The notes beneath the pieces were generated by a model, which did not search any database, was not told the DNA's origin, and saw only the letters and a program-made list of their open reading frames with translations. A DNA stretch of 64,000 bases, taken from NCBI GenBank assembly GCA_963680875.1, contig OY804577.1, forward strand, positions 103,675,906-103,739,905, read 5' to 3'. Position numbers and translations under genes: made by a program. This DNA is from Bathymodiolus brooksi (lineage: Eukaryota > Mollusca > Bivalvia > Mytilida > Modiolidae). Positions 34,301 to 41,881 of the stretch are shown here, piece after piece. The first letter of the stretch is position 1; the number at the start of each line of letters is the position of its first letter.

Positions 34301-36907
34301 CTATTATCAATAATTTACATTACAACAACAGTATTATAATAAATACATTTTAAATAAATCGTCAAGTACATGTACATATAATCTTCACTTTGTGGAGGGT
34401 GTTCACTGTTTCTAGATAAGCAAAGGATGCTTATCCTACTGGTGCTGCACCTGTTCCAGTTTTTGGTGGAGTCCAGGTTGCTCATTTACTTGTCTTTGTC
34501 CCTTGGATTATGAGCTTTAGATTTTTCTGCAACCATGGTTACCCCTTGATTTCACTTTGGTACACAGACATTTTCAATTGAAAATAATGGGTTAAAACAA
34601 ACTTGTGCTATATATTTTATTGAGCCTCTTCAACAATTGTACAGTACCTTTAATTCATATACAAAAAAAAATAACATTTTTAAATTATTGTACAAGCATT
34701 GTATCGATTCTAATTGCAGATTTGCACCATTTATTGCTGATGCCATCAGGGACCCAATAAGAGAAAAAATTGAAAATTGTAAGGCTCTTTCCATCATGTA
34801 TGACGGTGCAACCGACACCAGTGTCAGTGAGGTTGAAATCATTTATGTTAGGCTTTTACAAGATGGCTACCCTAAAGATTATTTTGTGGGACTTGTGGAT
34901 TTGGAGCATGCACATGCTGATGGCGTTTTTACAGCCATTGATACAGCCATGAACAATCATGGTAGCGTTCACTGGAAGGAACAAGTTGTTGGTGGAGGTT
35001 CGGATGGGGCAAGTGTGAACATAGGGAAAAACAACAGTGTTGCAACTAGGTTGAGTGATGGACGGCCGTATGTCCTCAATGTCCACTGCGTTGCCCATAG
35101 ACTTGAATTGAGTGTCTTAAATGCAATTAAAACTAACCCAATGCTAGTTACTGTACAGGATATGTTAAAGAAAATCTATAAACATTACCATTACTCTCCC
35201 AAAGCACTGAGAGAATTAAGAACAATTGCTGAATCTCTTGAAGAGAAATCTATTAAACACACAAATTTATCAGGTACAAGGTGGGTACCGCACATCTCAG
35301 CTGCTATTAAATGTTTGTTGAAAAACTACATTGTCATCATGTTTCACAGTCAAAAGCTACACCAGAAGTTGTAGGCAGAGCAACATTTTTGACCCAAAAA
35401 ATGAAAAACTATAAAGTGCTCACATTCATGTTTTTCATGGATGACTTACTCAAAATTGTGAGCAATTTGAGTCTGCAGTTCCTAAAGGATGGTGCAACAT
35501 GCCTTGATTTCCTTGACTCTCTTCAGGCAGCTATCCTTGACCTGATACAATTGCACCAAGCACCAGGGTCTAAACTACAAGAGCTGTTGGACAACATTGA
35601 TCATAGAGACAACAAAGTCTACTATAAGAACACTGAAGTTAAATCATATGCTCCATTTGATTACACATCTTATCAAGGTATCATTGATGTTATGTAAGAC
35701 AAAGTTACTGGTCGACTTGAAAACCCAAATGACCCAACAAAAGCTGTTTTACAGGCAACACAAATCTTTGACACCAGTGACTGGCCTGTAGATCGCCAAC
35801 AATTAGCTGTGTATGGTACACAGCAAGTACAGTTGTTGGAGGCTCATTTTGAACAGTTCTTGGATCATATTGGATGTGACAAGGCTCAGCTACAGCAAGA
35901 ATGGGTACAAGTCAAAGCCCATCTTGGTAACAGGAGAGTAAATAACATTATTCCAAAAATCAACTCTCTGTTCACAATAGACGGGGACAGATTCAAAAAC
36001 ATTCTTATGTTAATTGAAACAGTTCTAGTACTACCAATCAGTAGTGCTATTTGTAAAAAGGATAAAAAGTGACTGGAGATCAAACCTTAGAACAGAAACA
36101 ATGAATCATTTGTTACTTGCTGCAATTGAAGGCCCTGCATTGGAAGATTACAATGCAGAGGGAGTTGTTCACTCTTGGTGGATTGGTGAACAACGGGAAC
36201 GCAGACCTAAATTTGATGGGGAGGGGGCAAATCATGTCACTGAGGATGAACTGTTAAATTTTATGTTGAATGTAGCTTAATGCCAGTAATAAGTTTTAAT
36301 TATTTTTTTTCATCTAGTTTAATGATTGAATTAAAACAATAATTGAATTTCAAATTTGTTGATTTGAACTGATGATAAGCATGACTATAATCATAACTTA
36401 CTGCAATTATAAATATGAGTATTTCAATTATATAGCCAAATGATGCACTAACACTATGCTCACATCATAAGGTGTAAATAATTAATATGAGGTGTTATTC
36501 TACTCTATGAACGGTCATTGTTAATGTAGATTGCATAGTTCTGCACTACATGCATATATGGCACTTGAGAATTCGGGCTAGTAGTTTACAGTTTCGGGCA
36601 AGTAAAATAAATTGGCACTTGCCCGAATGGACAAGTTGGTCAAAAAGTTAATGTCGAACCCTGCATATGTGTTATATTAAATTAAACCTGGAGTAAATTT
36701 CAGTCTTGCTTATACTTGCTTGAATGTTGCATGTAAATTTTTATGATTTATTTTAACCAGTCTTGCAGGCAGTAAACTGCAGGTGTATTCAACATAAGAG
36801 AACGAAATGTTTATGTTAAGAGGATTTTTATTTCAGGGAAACATGCATACAGGGAAGAAAATAGACCTTCATGGTGGCCTTCATTTGAGATTCTGCTCAC
36901 CAAATAG
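10281..36907 (+). CDS. Seven-exon host-like gene, 177 aa, unrecognised
   Basis: Exons: 10281-10319, 26294-26332, 26859-26921, 27270-27351, 28160-28258, 29037-29177 and 36837-36907. Every exon after the first has an AG acceptor. Each of the first six ends at a GT donor. Phases match at every junction (0,0,0,1,1,1), giving an uninterrupted frame. Features: acidic start, a basic stretch '[16 protein letters not shown]', a region '[14 protein letters not shown]', '[21 protein letters not shown]' (hydrophobic helix) and a C-terminal '[10 protein letters not shown]'. The frame stops at TAG 36905-36907, but in the +1 frame the sequence stays open to a donor at 36919, so a frameshifted longer gene is possible. 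The 'RPxWWP' motif recalls NRF1/erect-wing-type DNA-binding proteins, but the rest does not let me name it. Introns contain the large transposons. Confidence 0.55.
10320..11396. other. Intron-like DNA, nothing recognised
   Basis: AT-rich sequence without a supported gene or repeat structure. It ends where the CR1-like LINE frame opens. Confidence 0.5.
11397..13440 (+). mobile_element. 5'-truncated CR1/Jockey-like LINE
   Basis: The coding frame opens just after a TGA near 11394 and reads a typical inter-domain stretch ('[17 protein letters not shown]') before the ATG used below. The 3' UTR runs 13103-13440 and ends in '(ttta)n' after 'aaataaaactttattta'. The endonuclease and 5' end are missing. 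Two minus-strand fragments of the same 3' UTR lie at 6370-6407 and 7160-7565. Confidence 0.85.
11465..13102 (+). CDS. LINE reverse transcriptase ORF2, C-terminal 545 aa
   Basis: An unbroken frame encodes an RNA-directed DNA polymerase. It shows '[10 protein letters not shown]' (finger region), '[17 protein letters not shown]', '[18 protein letters not shown]' (first catalytic Asp), '[20 protein letters not shown]' and '[11 protein letters not shown]' (YADD at about residues 269-272). A thumb and a C-terminal '[12 protein letters not shown]' close the protein. The C-terminal Cys-rich end and complete stop suggest the 3' half is intact. The endonuclease domain is absent, so this copy cannot be autonomous. 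The ATG at 11465 is arbitrary, since homology continues about 65 bp upstream. The lack of stops over 1.6 kb suggests a fairly recent insertion. Clade (CR1/Jockey group) is judged from motifs only. Confidence 0.9.
   Translation: MAKDIGNDNNLSAEEHLSIKIIKENKKEIPKLIFHEIENDFVSKQINKANSKKATGRDGISAKLLKFAKPAIVQPITNLINKSINNSIFPEKLKEAQVVPLFKKNNSLDKCNYRPVSILPTISKFYERAIYEQTVTFFGKVFHPSLSAFRSGYGCQTALLKIIEDWKKALDENKFVAAILMDLSKAFDCLPHKLLINKLDAYGVSESALKLIKNYLSNRKQCVKIGNITSEWEDIYKGVPQGSILGPVLFNIFINDIFYFIQESSLYNYADDNTLSYEGHNLDQLITVLERDSLTLIDWFTENQMKANPDKFQAIAIGKKSKNENISFNLNGNIIKCEDEVKLLGVTIDFELNFNTHIANICKKASRQLNILKRIGKYLTKLGRLTIYYSYIFSNFNYCPVTWHFCSEQNTNKMEKIQFRALKFIYDDTDSTYEELLTKSKLPTLKIRRIRTIAIETFKIVNKTSPLYLHDLITIKQSKYSFRYQNTASIPSTRTTRYGIKTFKYFAAKTWNELPNHFRLENSFKQFKNLINSWNGSSCHCNACR
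13441..14279. other. No gene recognised
   Basis: A short frame at 13629-13835 has no recognisable domain. No repeat structure is obvious before the minisatellite begins. Confidence 0.5.
14280..14457. repeat. Degenerate ~60-bp minisatellite, left part
   Basis: About three diverged units of the form 'tatcaccaatatataac', 'ggacattttttgtcaca', 'tagaacagatacatgtata'. The array is cut at 14457 by an element and continues at 16691. Confidence 0.75.
15280..16408. mobile_element. 1.13-kb long-TIR element, 9-bp target duplication, gene cargo
   Basis: The ends are 'tagtccgagattcctctg' and its complement. They are flanked by 'cctgtaaag' at 15271-15279 and 16409-16417. TIR similarity is strong over about 265 bp (15280-15550 versus 16138-16408) and weaker for about another 100 bp. 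Within each TIR the outer ~70 bp form their own stem ('cctctgtcgtt..acgacagagg'). The centre holds a fragment of a helicase gene and a donor-like splice site rather than a transposase. This resembles Mutator-type gene-carrying elements (9-bp duplication, long TIRs). The superfamily is inferred. Confidence 0.85.
15740..15886 (+). pseudogene. RecQ-like helicase exon fragment (cargo)
   Basis: From 15761 one frame reads '[20 protein letters not shown]'. After a 2-base shift another reads '[13 protein letters not shown]' (about 15823-15861). The first resembles the Q-motif region and the second the Walker A motif I of RecQ-type superfamily II helicases. A further shift gives 'PFLFLDK' followed by 'gtacta', which could be a splice donor. 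Only about 50 residues are present, with no DEAH box or C-terminal helicase domain. It could be captured host sequence or a remnant of a helicase encoded by the autonomous relative of this element. Confidence 0.65.
16691..17085. repeat. Degenerate ~60-bp minisatellite, middle part
   Basis: Further units of the same array: 'atatcaccaa..atgtaac', 'gacattttttgtcac', 'agaacagatgcatgtat'. A short foreign stretch of about 160 bp (16815-16973) lies within it. The array stops at 17085 at the edge of the 8.4-kb element. Confidence 0.75.
16815..16973. other. ~160-bp insertion in the minisatellite
   Basis: This stretch does not match the minisatellite. Its ends carry 'cgactttagcagtggccc' and, inverted, 'gggccagtaaattcgaaagtc', which are loosely complementary. 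It may be a small MITE; support is weak. Confidence 0.4.
17495..17688. mobile_element. 194-bp foldback MITE at a TTAA site
   Basis: A nearly perfect palindrome has arms of about 93 bp starting 'gtctgtttttgaaagaaatc'. It is flanked by TTAA (17491-17494 and 17689-17692). The opposite TIR of the host element has the unoccupied site at 24275-24278 ('ccctTTAAagg'), proving insertion after the TIR pair existed. TTAA specificity points to piggyBac or Kolobok type transposases. Confidence 0.92.
18440..19960. repeat. ~400-bp tandem repeat, about 3.3 copies
   Basis: The landmark 'agtttggatcctgtaagta' begins at 18680, 19080 and (with one change) 19864. After removing the 389-bp insertion at 19474-19862 the spacing is 400 and about 395. 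Other shared blocks are 'gcatattttaga' and 'agctttctatttaaa'. The array sits in a putative intron of the element's plus-strand gene. Confidence 0.85.
19474..19862 (+). mobile_element. Non-autonomous element with CCGT microsatellite and tandem core
   Basis: It begins 'tatcccctcgccaacgaag', has 'ccgtccgtccgtc', then two ~150-bp units containing 'catccttgtgaacac' and 'aacttggtacatacttagtc', and ends 'caaggggatacgcc..cccttgt'. Its ends are short inverted motifs (ccctcgcc / gcaagggga). It interrupts the third ~400-bp unit, so boundaries are secure to a few bases. The architecture (short ends, tetranucleotide run, tandem core, insertion in a T-run) resembles bivalve pearl/HINE-type elements; that is inference. 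Confidence 0.7.
20812..20960 (+). mobile_element. 5' fragment of a TATACCCC element
   Basis: It starts 'ttatacccctgctccactgg', continues 'gtatactgttttacctctgtc' and the first part of the tandem core ('cagcaatctgatatttg'). It then loses similarity. Fuller copies are at 23092-23400 and 37387-38505. Confidence 0.75.
21720..22150. repeat. Degenerate dispersed repeat with 'tctctgccaagtttggtt' units
   Basis: Two units of about 330 bp begin with 'gtacaaaccaggacaac' / 'cacaaaagtaacaac' and share 'aaacatctctgccaagtttgg' (about 21783 and 22108). A third motif, 'cttgagaagaagtttctt', recalls the 49.9-51.8 kb array. No gene seen. Confidence 0.5.
22283..22400 (-). mobile_element. SINE fragment (SINE1 type)
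   Basis: On the minus strand it reads 'tcctccaccactaaaactgg', then 'cgccatgatattgctgaaa' and 'atggcgttaaaacacc'. This matches the 3' half of the tRNA-headed SINE seen whole at 41882-42110 and 48436-48682. Confidence 0.7.
22450..24033 (-). CDS. Two-exon mini-gene with P2X7 C-terminal (ballast)-like domain, 91 aa
   Basis: Exon 1 (24033-24022) is ATG plus three codons (MDIE) ending in a strong donor 'GAG|gtaagt'. Exon 2 (22713-22450) follows 'tttattacag' in the same phase and ends in TAA. The joined frame has no interruption. Exon 2 reads '[18 protein letters not shown]', then '[20 protein letters not shown]', '[20 protein letters not shown]' and 'GFIPRRFN'. The 'AYRQ..W.HG.LG.G.RRVIPSC....IRD.YP' pattern is the C-terminal half of the P2RX7_C domain, known from vertebrate P2X7 and from many stand-alone invertebrate proteins. 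No channel domain is present. The gene lies entirely inside the 8.4-kb TIR element. Its intron is invaded by the element at 23092-23400. It is the only intact frame in the element, so it may be element-encoded or a captured host gene. Zinc binding is only suggested by the paired Cys. Confidence 0.75.
23092..23400 (+). mobile_element. TATACCCC element, short complete copy
   Basis: It opens with 'tatacccccggtccccgaag' and a GC-rich hairpin, then 'tactgttttacctctgtccgtcc'. About 1.5 core units follow ('tatttggtcacaagcttc..ggaagcgtttttgg'). It ends 'caggggtatcataagtgagc', 'attagatcacagttcacctt' and 'gtttta'. It is the same family as 37387-38505 but with fewer core units. Confidence 0.8.
24639..25461. 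mobile_element. 823-bp element inserted in the right TIR, TATA duplication
   Basis: The left end is 'ctcccttcctatggtaccgc'. The right end is the complement of 'gcctgggattctatggtacc'. Both share 'ctatggtaccgcgg', repeated in variant form just inside the left end. It is flanked by TATA at 24635-24638 and 25462-25465. The opposite TIR of the 8.4-kb element gives the empty site ('aactatataatactac' at about 17126). No coding sequence recognised. Confidence 0.8.
25505..26130. repeat. Degenerate ~60-bp minisatellite, right part
   Basis: The array resumes exactly after the 8.4-kb element ('ggtagaacagatacatgta'). It is broken by about 350 bp of unrelated sequence (25530-25885), then continues with at least four units ('acatggacatttttgtcac', 'atagaatagatacatgtat') to about 26130. 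Confidence 0.75.
26333..29036. other. Introns of the plus-strand host gene
   Basis: Between the exons listed for the 177-aa gene I see only AT-rich intron sequence. No transposon, SINE or additional exon is recognisable here. Confidence 0.5.
29660..30243 (+). pseudogene. N-terminal part of SAP + SWIM-type protein
   Basis: The ATG at 29660 starts '[11 protein letters not shown]'. After a one-base shift near 29733 it continues '[20 protein letters not shown]', a SAP-like helix-linker-helix. Further shifts follow. The frame 29959-30183 reads '[20 protein letters not shown]', and the next piece ends '[10 protein letters not shown]' just before 'gtatga', which looks like the start of a SWIM zinc motif (CxC) at a splice donor. 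In many invertebrates this order precedes a YqaJ-type nuclease domain, but no such domain is visible here. At least three frameshifts make it a pseudogene. Identification is from motif order recalled, so moderate. Confidence 0.55.
30725..30960 (+). mobile_element. SINE2 copy (tRNA-like head plus body)
   Basis: The head 'tgttgtgtaatggttagc' (box A-like) is followed 44 bases later by 'gggttctagcccc' (box B-like), the spacing found in tRNAs. The body includes 'gtctagtcaaaccaaag', 'cagaatcagaataatgt' and 'agactgttgtttcaatgaac'. The same order occurs on the minus strand at 56250-56565, where the head has been amplified into the 77-bp satellite. Confidence 0.75.
30961..32580. other. No gene recognised
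   Basis: AT-rich interior of the TAGACC element. Open frames are short and without motifs. Confidence 0.5.
32892..33337. mobile_element. 446-bp TIR element with 10-bp direct repeats
   Basis: TIRs of about 50 bp start 'caatcgtaactactcggcc' and are nearly identical. The 10-mer 'tagacggcgg' flanks both ends (32882-32891 and 33338-33347). The interior contains the last ~116 bp of a Penelope-like element. A 9-10 bp duplication again fits Mutator-like transposition; no transposase is present. Confidence 0.85.
33079..33194 (+). mobile_element. Truncated Penelope-like element tail
   Basis: From 'attacggttttcacag' to 'gttattaccctt' it matches the reverse complement of 2481-2597 with very few differences. 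This fixes the 3' end of the family. It is wholly inside the 446-bp TIR element. Confidence 0.88.
33664..36280 (+). pseudogene. hAT transposase (ZNF862-like group), decayed
   Basis: ATG 33664 starts '[20 protein letters not shown]' and a TTF/BED-like zinc finger (C-x2-C '[10 protein letters not shown]', then '[14 protein letters not shown]'). After a gap (34200-34637), a frame at 34637-35374 reads '[20 protein letters not shown]', '[20 protein letters not shown]' and '[17 protein letters not shown]', which are the RNase H-like core and adjoining region of hAT transposases. Later frames (35311-35697, 35809-36072, 36044-36280) carry '[20 protein letters not shown]', the conserved C-terminal dimerisation region. 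At least three frameshifts or stops and one spliced-out or inserted stretch break it. The 34200-34637 gap may be an intron, since 'gcaaggtaggta' is donor-like. The domain order matches proteins annotated as zinc finger 862-like. Confidence 0.85.
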
Positions 36908-36918
36908 TTCAACAGCAG

Positions 36919-37386
36919 GTAACTATTGATAATTATTGGGACAATGTCTGTGTATGATTTGAATATGTGCATACTCGGAGGAGAGCAGTTATAGAAGTTA
37001 CAACCTTTTTAGAACTTAAACGTTTGAAAAGCAAAATTCTAATAATTGATAAACAAAATTTCAATTTACATATATCAATGAATTTATACTATTAAGCTAT
37101 TACCAATTTCCTGAGCTTATTTTTTTAGCAAGTACTACCATTTTCCAGATGCTTGTTACCAGAGGTCTATTTGTTTTTTATGCTTTAAAACAAAATACAC
37201 ACAAACCCATGTATCTTCTAAACTCATTAAATTATTTTCAAAATGGAAGGGATTAAAAATTGTAGGTGTGAACCCAACTGTTCCTAAATAAAAGGAGGTG
37301 GGGGAGGGGGCAAATAAGCAATCACATTGTTTTGGTCATGATATGGAACATTCATCCCCACACCAATTAATTCCGGCTTTTTCTCA
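36919..37386. other. Downstream of last host exon; nothing recognised
   Basis: A donor-like 'gtaact' at 36919 would only be used if the gene continues in another frame. I see no further exon. Confidence 0.4.
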
Positions 37387-38505
37387 TTATACCCCCGCTC
37401 CCCAAAGGGGGAGGGGGTATACTTGTTTTACCTCTGTCCGTCTGTCCATCCGTCCTTCCATCCTTCCGTCCTTCCGTCCGTCCAAGATATTTTTCGTCGC
37501 ATTTTTCTCAGTAACTGTTGATGGCAGAAATGTGATATTTGGTCAAAAGCGTCATATAGGTATACCATATTGTGGGTAGCGTTTTTGGACCCGTCAGATT
37601 CCTACTTCCTGTTTGCCGACTTAGTTGGTCTTTATACACATTGAACATATATGCACATTTTTTGTCACATTTTTCTCAGCAACTATTGATGACAGAGATC
37701 TGATATTTGGTCACAAGCTTCATATTGATACCCCATATCGCGGGAAGTGTTTTTGGACCCATCAGATTCCTACTTCCTGTTTGTCGACTTTGTTGATTTT
37801 TATACACATTGAACATATATGCTTATTTTTCGTCGCATTTTTCTCAGCAACTATTGATGGCAGAAATCTGATATCTGGTCACAAGCTTCATATAGGTACC
37901 CCATATCGTGGGAAGCGTTTTTGGACCCATCAGATTCCTACTTCCTGTTTGCCGATTTTGTTGATTTTTATACACATTTAACATATATTTGTATATGCAC
38001 ATTTTTCGTCGCATTTTTCTCAGCAACTATTGATGACAGGAATCTGATATTTGGTCACAAGCTTTATATAGGTAGGCCATATTGTGGGAAGCGTTTTTGG
38101 ACCCGTCAGATTCCTACTTCCTGTTTGCCGACTTAGTTGGTTTCTATACACATTGAACATATATGCACATTTTTTGTCACATTTTTCTCAGCAACTATTG
38201 ATGGCAGAGATCTGATATTTGGTCACAAGCTTCATATAGATATCCCATATCGTGGGAAGCGTTTTTGGACCCATTAGATTCCTACTTCCTGTTTGCCGAC
38301 TTTGTTGATTTTTCTACACATTGAACATATATGCTCATTTTTCTCAGCAACTATTGATGGCAGAAATCTGATATTTGGTCACAAGCTTCATATAGGTTTC
38401 CCATATCGTGGGAAGCGTTTTTTGACCCGTCAGATTCCTACTTCCTGTTTGCCAAAGAGCGGGGGTATCATAGGTGAGTATTAGCTCACAGTTCATCTTG
38501 TTTTA
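37387..38505 (+). mobile_element. TATACCCC element with six tandem core units
   Basis: It opens 'tatacccccgctccccaaag', a GC-rich hairpin, then 'gtatacttgttttacc', a (gtcc)n-like microsatellite (37434-37485), and about six units of 155-177 bp. Unit landmarks 'attgatggcagaaat' start near 37518, 37686, 37855, 38030, 38195 and 38355. Each unit also has 'ggtcacaagcttcatatagg' and 'cagattcctacttcctgttt'. It ends 'gcgggggtatcataggtgag', 'tattagctcacagttcatct' and 'tgtttta'. The open frames through the core (e.g. 37625-37981) are repeats of a non-coding unit. The layout resembles pearl/HINE-type elements; no transposase is present. Confidence 0.85.
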
Positions 38506-41500
38506 TTCCTTAATTCGTCTCATGATGTATGTAAACAGATTATACCTTGGTCACACTGAGAAATAAAAGGGTTTAAACCCGATTTTTGTTTCCTTCCTGT
38601 AATTTCCTTATATTTGCAATTTTTAATCATAGACTGGCCCTCACAGCATAGCTTCTCGTTCAATTCTTAATCCTGAATGTTATTATTTTTATGGTGATAT
38701 ATCATTTTTTGAAGTTTTATTCCAGTTTTTAAGCCAAGCATTAAACAAAGGAGTAGGTATGATAAGGGCAGAAATTGGCCTAAAAAATAGACAAATTATA
38801 AATGAAACATATAGCTTTCGTTTTTTCTTGATTTTATAAGACCTTTACCCCAACTACTATTTTGGTAACAATTTTCCATATTTGCACGTGCGATGACGTC
38901 ACATTAGTCAATGAAAAGTCTATCGTTTCGTGAAAATATATGAAATGTAACAAGAAATGTGTATTTAATGTCAATTTTCAGTATAACCACAAGCAGGTAC
39001 CAACGGCATATTTTAGTATGATGTTTAATATACATAAACACATATCTCATTTAATTTTTGTGTTGGTACCCGAGTGTGGAGAGTATGAAATCTGCAATCA
39101 AAAAATAATGTTAAGGTCGATTTCTCGTCAGCGGCCATTTTTTATTGACCGTTTTCATCCGTAATAGACAGAAATAGAAATCGACCTTTTAATCTCATCC
39201 AAAATAAAGTTGGTTATCGTAGTTGTTTTGCTACGGGAGTAAAACTTGAACATTTTTATGAAACAGTATTGACGTTATTTAAATAGAAAAAAAACGGCTA
39301 AATTTTGGAGGTGATTTACTGCCGACCTGATTGTGCATCGAGTCCGACATGGTTTTTTTCTAACCCTCAGTGGAATTTCATATGTTACTATACTAAAGTA
39401 TACTTTAATATTATCCCCATAATAATTCACAAAAAGTACAGAAAACAAAACAAACAACCAAAAAGAAAAAGTCAGATTATCTTAGAAATTAATTCATTGG
39501 ACATGTAAACGACACATCGGAACTTTCTATTTTTAGTAGTCCCTTTTCTTTTTATTTTTTTATTATTTTTTTGTTGTTGCCAAATATATTTTATTTAGCT
39601 CTTTCGCAAAGTGAATTCCCGATGAATAATTATAATAACGTAAATTTGATTTATATATAGCTTAATTCTACCACCTCAATATTCACGTTGCGGTGGCGTA
39701 ATGGTTAGCACACATGACTGCCGATAACAACATCGTGAGATCAAATCACCTATTTTATTTTATTTTTATTTTTTTTTGACAAAATTATTATGTATCATAA
39801 GAAAAAGTTTTTGATATGCTAACATTATTTAATGTTAAAGATAACCGTTAAAACAAAATATCAAATGTCCATAGATTATAGCACTTCATTTTGGATTAAC
39901 TACTCAGAGCAAACTTTTTTAAAAGCATGACAAATAAAATAACTTGATATTTATTATACAGACACAAAATGAAATTCACATGTTCAGATTTTGAGAACTG
40001 ATTAATGATTATTTTGATACATTGTCATTATATTAAATTTTTCCACATTTTCCATGATATTACAATTTACATACAGATACTTATTTAATATCGGAACTTG
40101 AGTATCCATTCATTGGAGTGTTAGAATGTAAGTTTAATCTTGATGGATTATTGCAAGTAAATTATGAACATGGACCATAATGAGAATAAAAAACATGTTT
40201 TTCCCCTACAATAAAAAAACACAAAACATCATTTTAAAAACATTGGAACAATATTGATTATTAAATAGCATGTATGAATCTATTGACGCTATGCATTCCC
40301 CAGTTCTTTAAATTGTGAAATGTTGGGTAACATAATAAGATAGAAAAATAGCTGATAATTTTCTAGTACAAATTCTTAATCATTAGTAAAAGTGATCGTT
40401 GCTTACCGCCAAGTGAACAATTCTACCTGGAACTGCCATACAATGTAAAACTAAAGACTCAAGTTGTCACCGACAGAGTTCCGTCCAGGTTTTAAGTGGG
40501 ATTCGTGCTGCTCAATCTTCAGCTTTCTGTGTAGTTTTTTGTAGACCACTGTTTATCATTTTGTCTTTTTTCGTTTGGCCATTGCATTGCCTGCCCTTCT
40601 TCGAATTATGACTTCCGACAAACCTTTTGGCATCTACAAACTTTTCTTATCTGTTGACCTATACACGCACAACTATACTATCCCAATTATCAAATTTATT
40701 TCATTGTAATTAAACAACATTATTAAGAAAAAACTGGCGGAACGTGTTAATCTGGGTCACGGGTCACTGTAATCGGGCGGCTGTATCGAGAAACAGATAC
40801 GGTGTTGAAAAAACCGTTGATACTCATAAAATATTGATAAATGCAATAAAATGTTATGTTTGTCTTCAAGAAATATGATAGACAAAACCATGTGTGAAGT
40901 TTTATGACGAAATATCTCCGATTTCTATGTAAATTTACGAGTTGAAGTGGGGAAACACCCACAGGTAATTTTAGCGATGTATTTTTATCTTGGACAAGAA
41001 TAATGAGCGTCCTAATTGGATGACCAATTTAAAACACACTGACTCCGCATGGTAAAAAGATGCATGTAAAAGAAATCTATGTTATATTTATTCATTTGTT
41101 TGATACTGGAATATTGTTGATCATTGATTTAAACAAGAAAAAAGGGAAAAAGGGGGGGAGGGATTTTATTTGTGAATTTTACAGTTAAATAAATGTTATG
41201 TTTCGACAGTTTAAAGAGAAAAATAAAAATTTGTTGCGACTAAAGCTTAAATCAGCGTTAAAAATTGAACAAATATCAGTGGTTTTGTAAATGAGATTTA
41301 TTTTAAATAGAAAATCTGAATTTATTATTTATTAATTTATTATTAATGATACAAATTTATATCCCTTGGGAAGGGGAGGGGGGCTATGATGAAAATTTGA
41401 AATAAAAACACAGGATCGGACTTTAAGCAAATATTAATCCAGGATTAGTTTTTTATTAGAAAAATCCAGGACCCCTGTGTCCATGAATTTTTTTTTTTTT

Positions 41501-41875
41501 TAAAGTAATAATATGAAATATTGACATCCACACTTGCCTTTTGGACAGCACATTTCTGTGTCCACACTTGTATATATGTAAAAATGTATTGAAGATTACA
41601 ATTATTTGGCATAATGAACTTTTTAATGGTAAAGGACTAAAGGCAAAGCACGTGATTTTTGTAGGTTAATCCATTCTAATGCAGGTAAAAACGTTATTGA
41701 TAACTTTAGTTAGCTACCGATTATTGAAACGAACAGTCAAACGATTTAGATTACAATTTCAGTAATGCTACGAAAAAAATCGGGAATTTGCATAACACCC
41801 AGCGTTCTATACAATAAAAAAAAAAAACAACATAAAACAGATGTAAACGTACACGATTGCAAAGCTACAGACTAC
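38506..41875. other. Long AT-rich stretch without genes
   Basis: I see no supported coding region. The only structured item is a tRNA-like SINE head at 39683-39745. Short frames such as 38940-39164 have no motif. Confidence 0.55.
39683..39745 (+). mobile_element. Isolated tRNA-like SINE head
   Basis: 'ggtggcgtaatggttagc' (box A-like) is followed 44 bases later by 'agatcaaatcac' (box B-like). It is close to the SINE2 head but followed by an A/T-rich tail rather than the SINE2 body. It is not a functional tRNA gene, because no acceptor stem pairs. Confidence 0.55.
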
Positions 41876-41881
41876 TGGGTT

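Larger units (their letters stand above)
29441..36663 (+). mobile_element. hAT-type element (composite, 7.2 kb with nested insertions)
   Basis: The left end is 'cagagttcgacattaacgg' and the right end is the complement of 'cagggttcgacattaac'. CAGGG-type ends of this sort are usual for hAT elements. Subterminal 'gggcaagtg' motifs occur three times on the left (32612-32680) and at least twice, in both orientations, on the right (36595-36640). The body carries a decayed hAT transposase (33664-36280). Two younger elements are nested inside (29468-32604 and 32892-33337). Only a 5-bp 'catat' repeat flanks the ends, so the expected 8-bp duplication is not visible. It lies in the host intron between 29177 and 36837. 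Confidence 0.75.

Noticed and set aside
37298..38484. Series of open frames of 60-118 codons
   Set aside because: They are translations of the tandem core of the TATACCCC element and repeat the same peptide.
39683..39745. tRNA gene
   Set aside because: Box spacing is right, but box B is degenerate and no acceptor or anticodon stem pairs; it is a SINE head.
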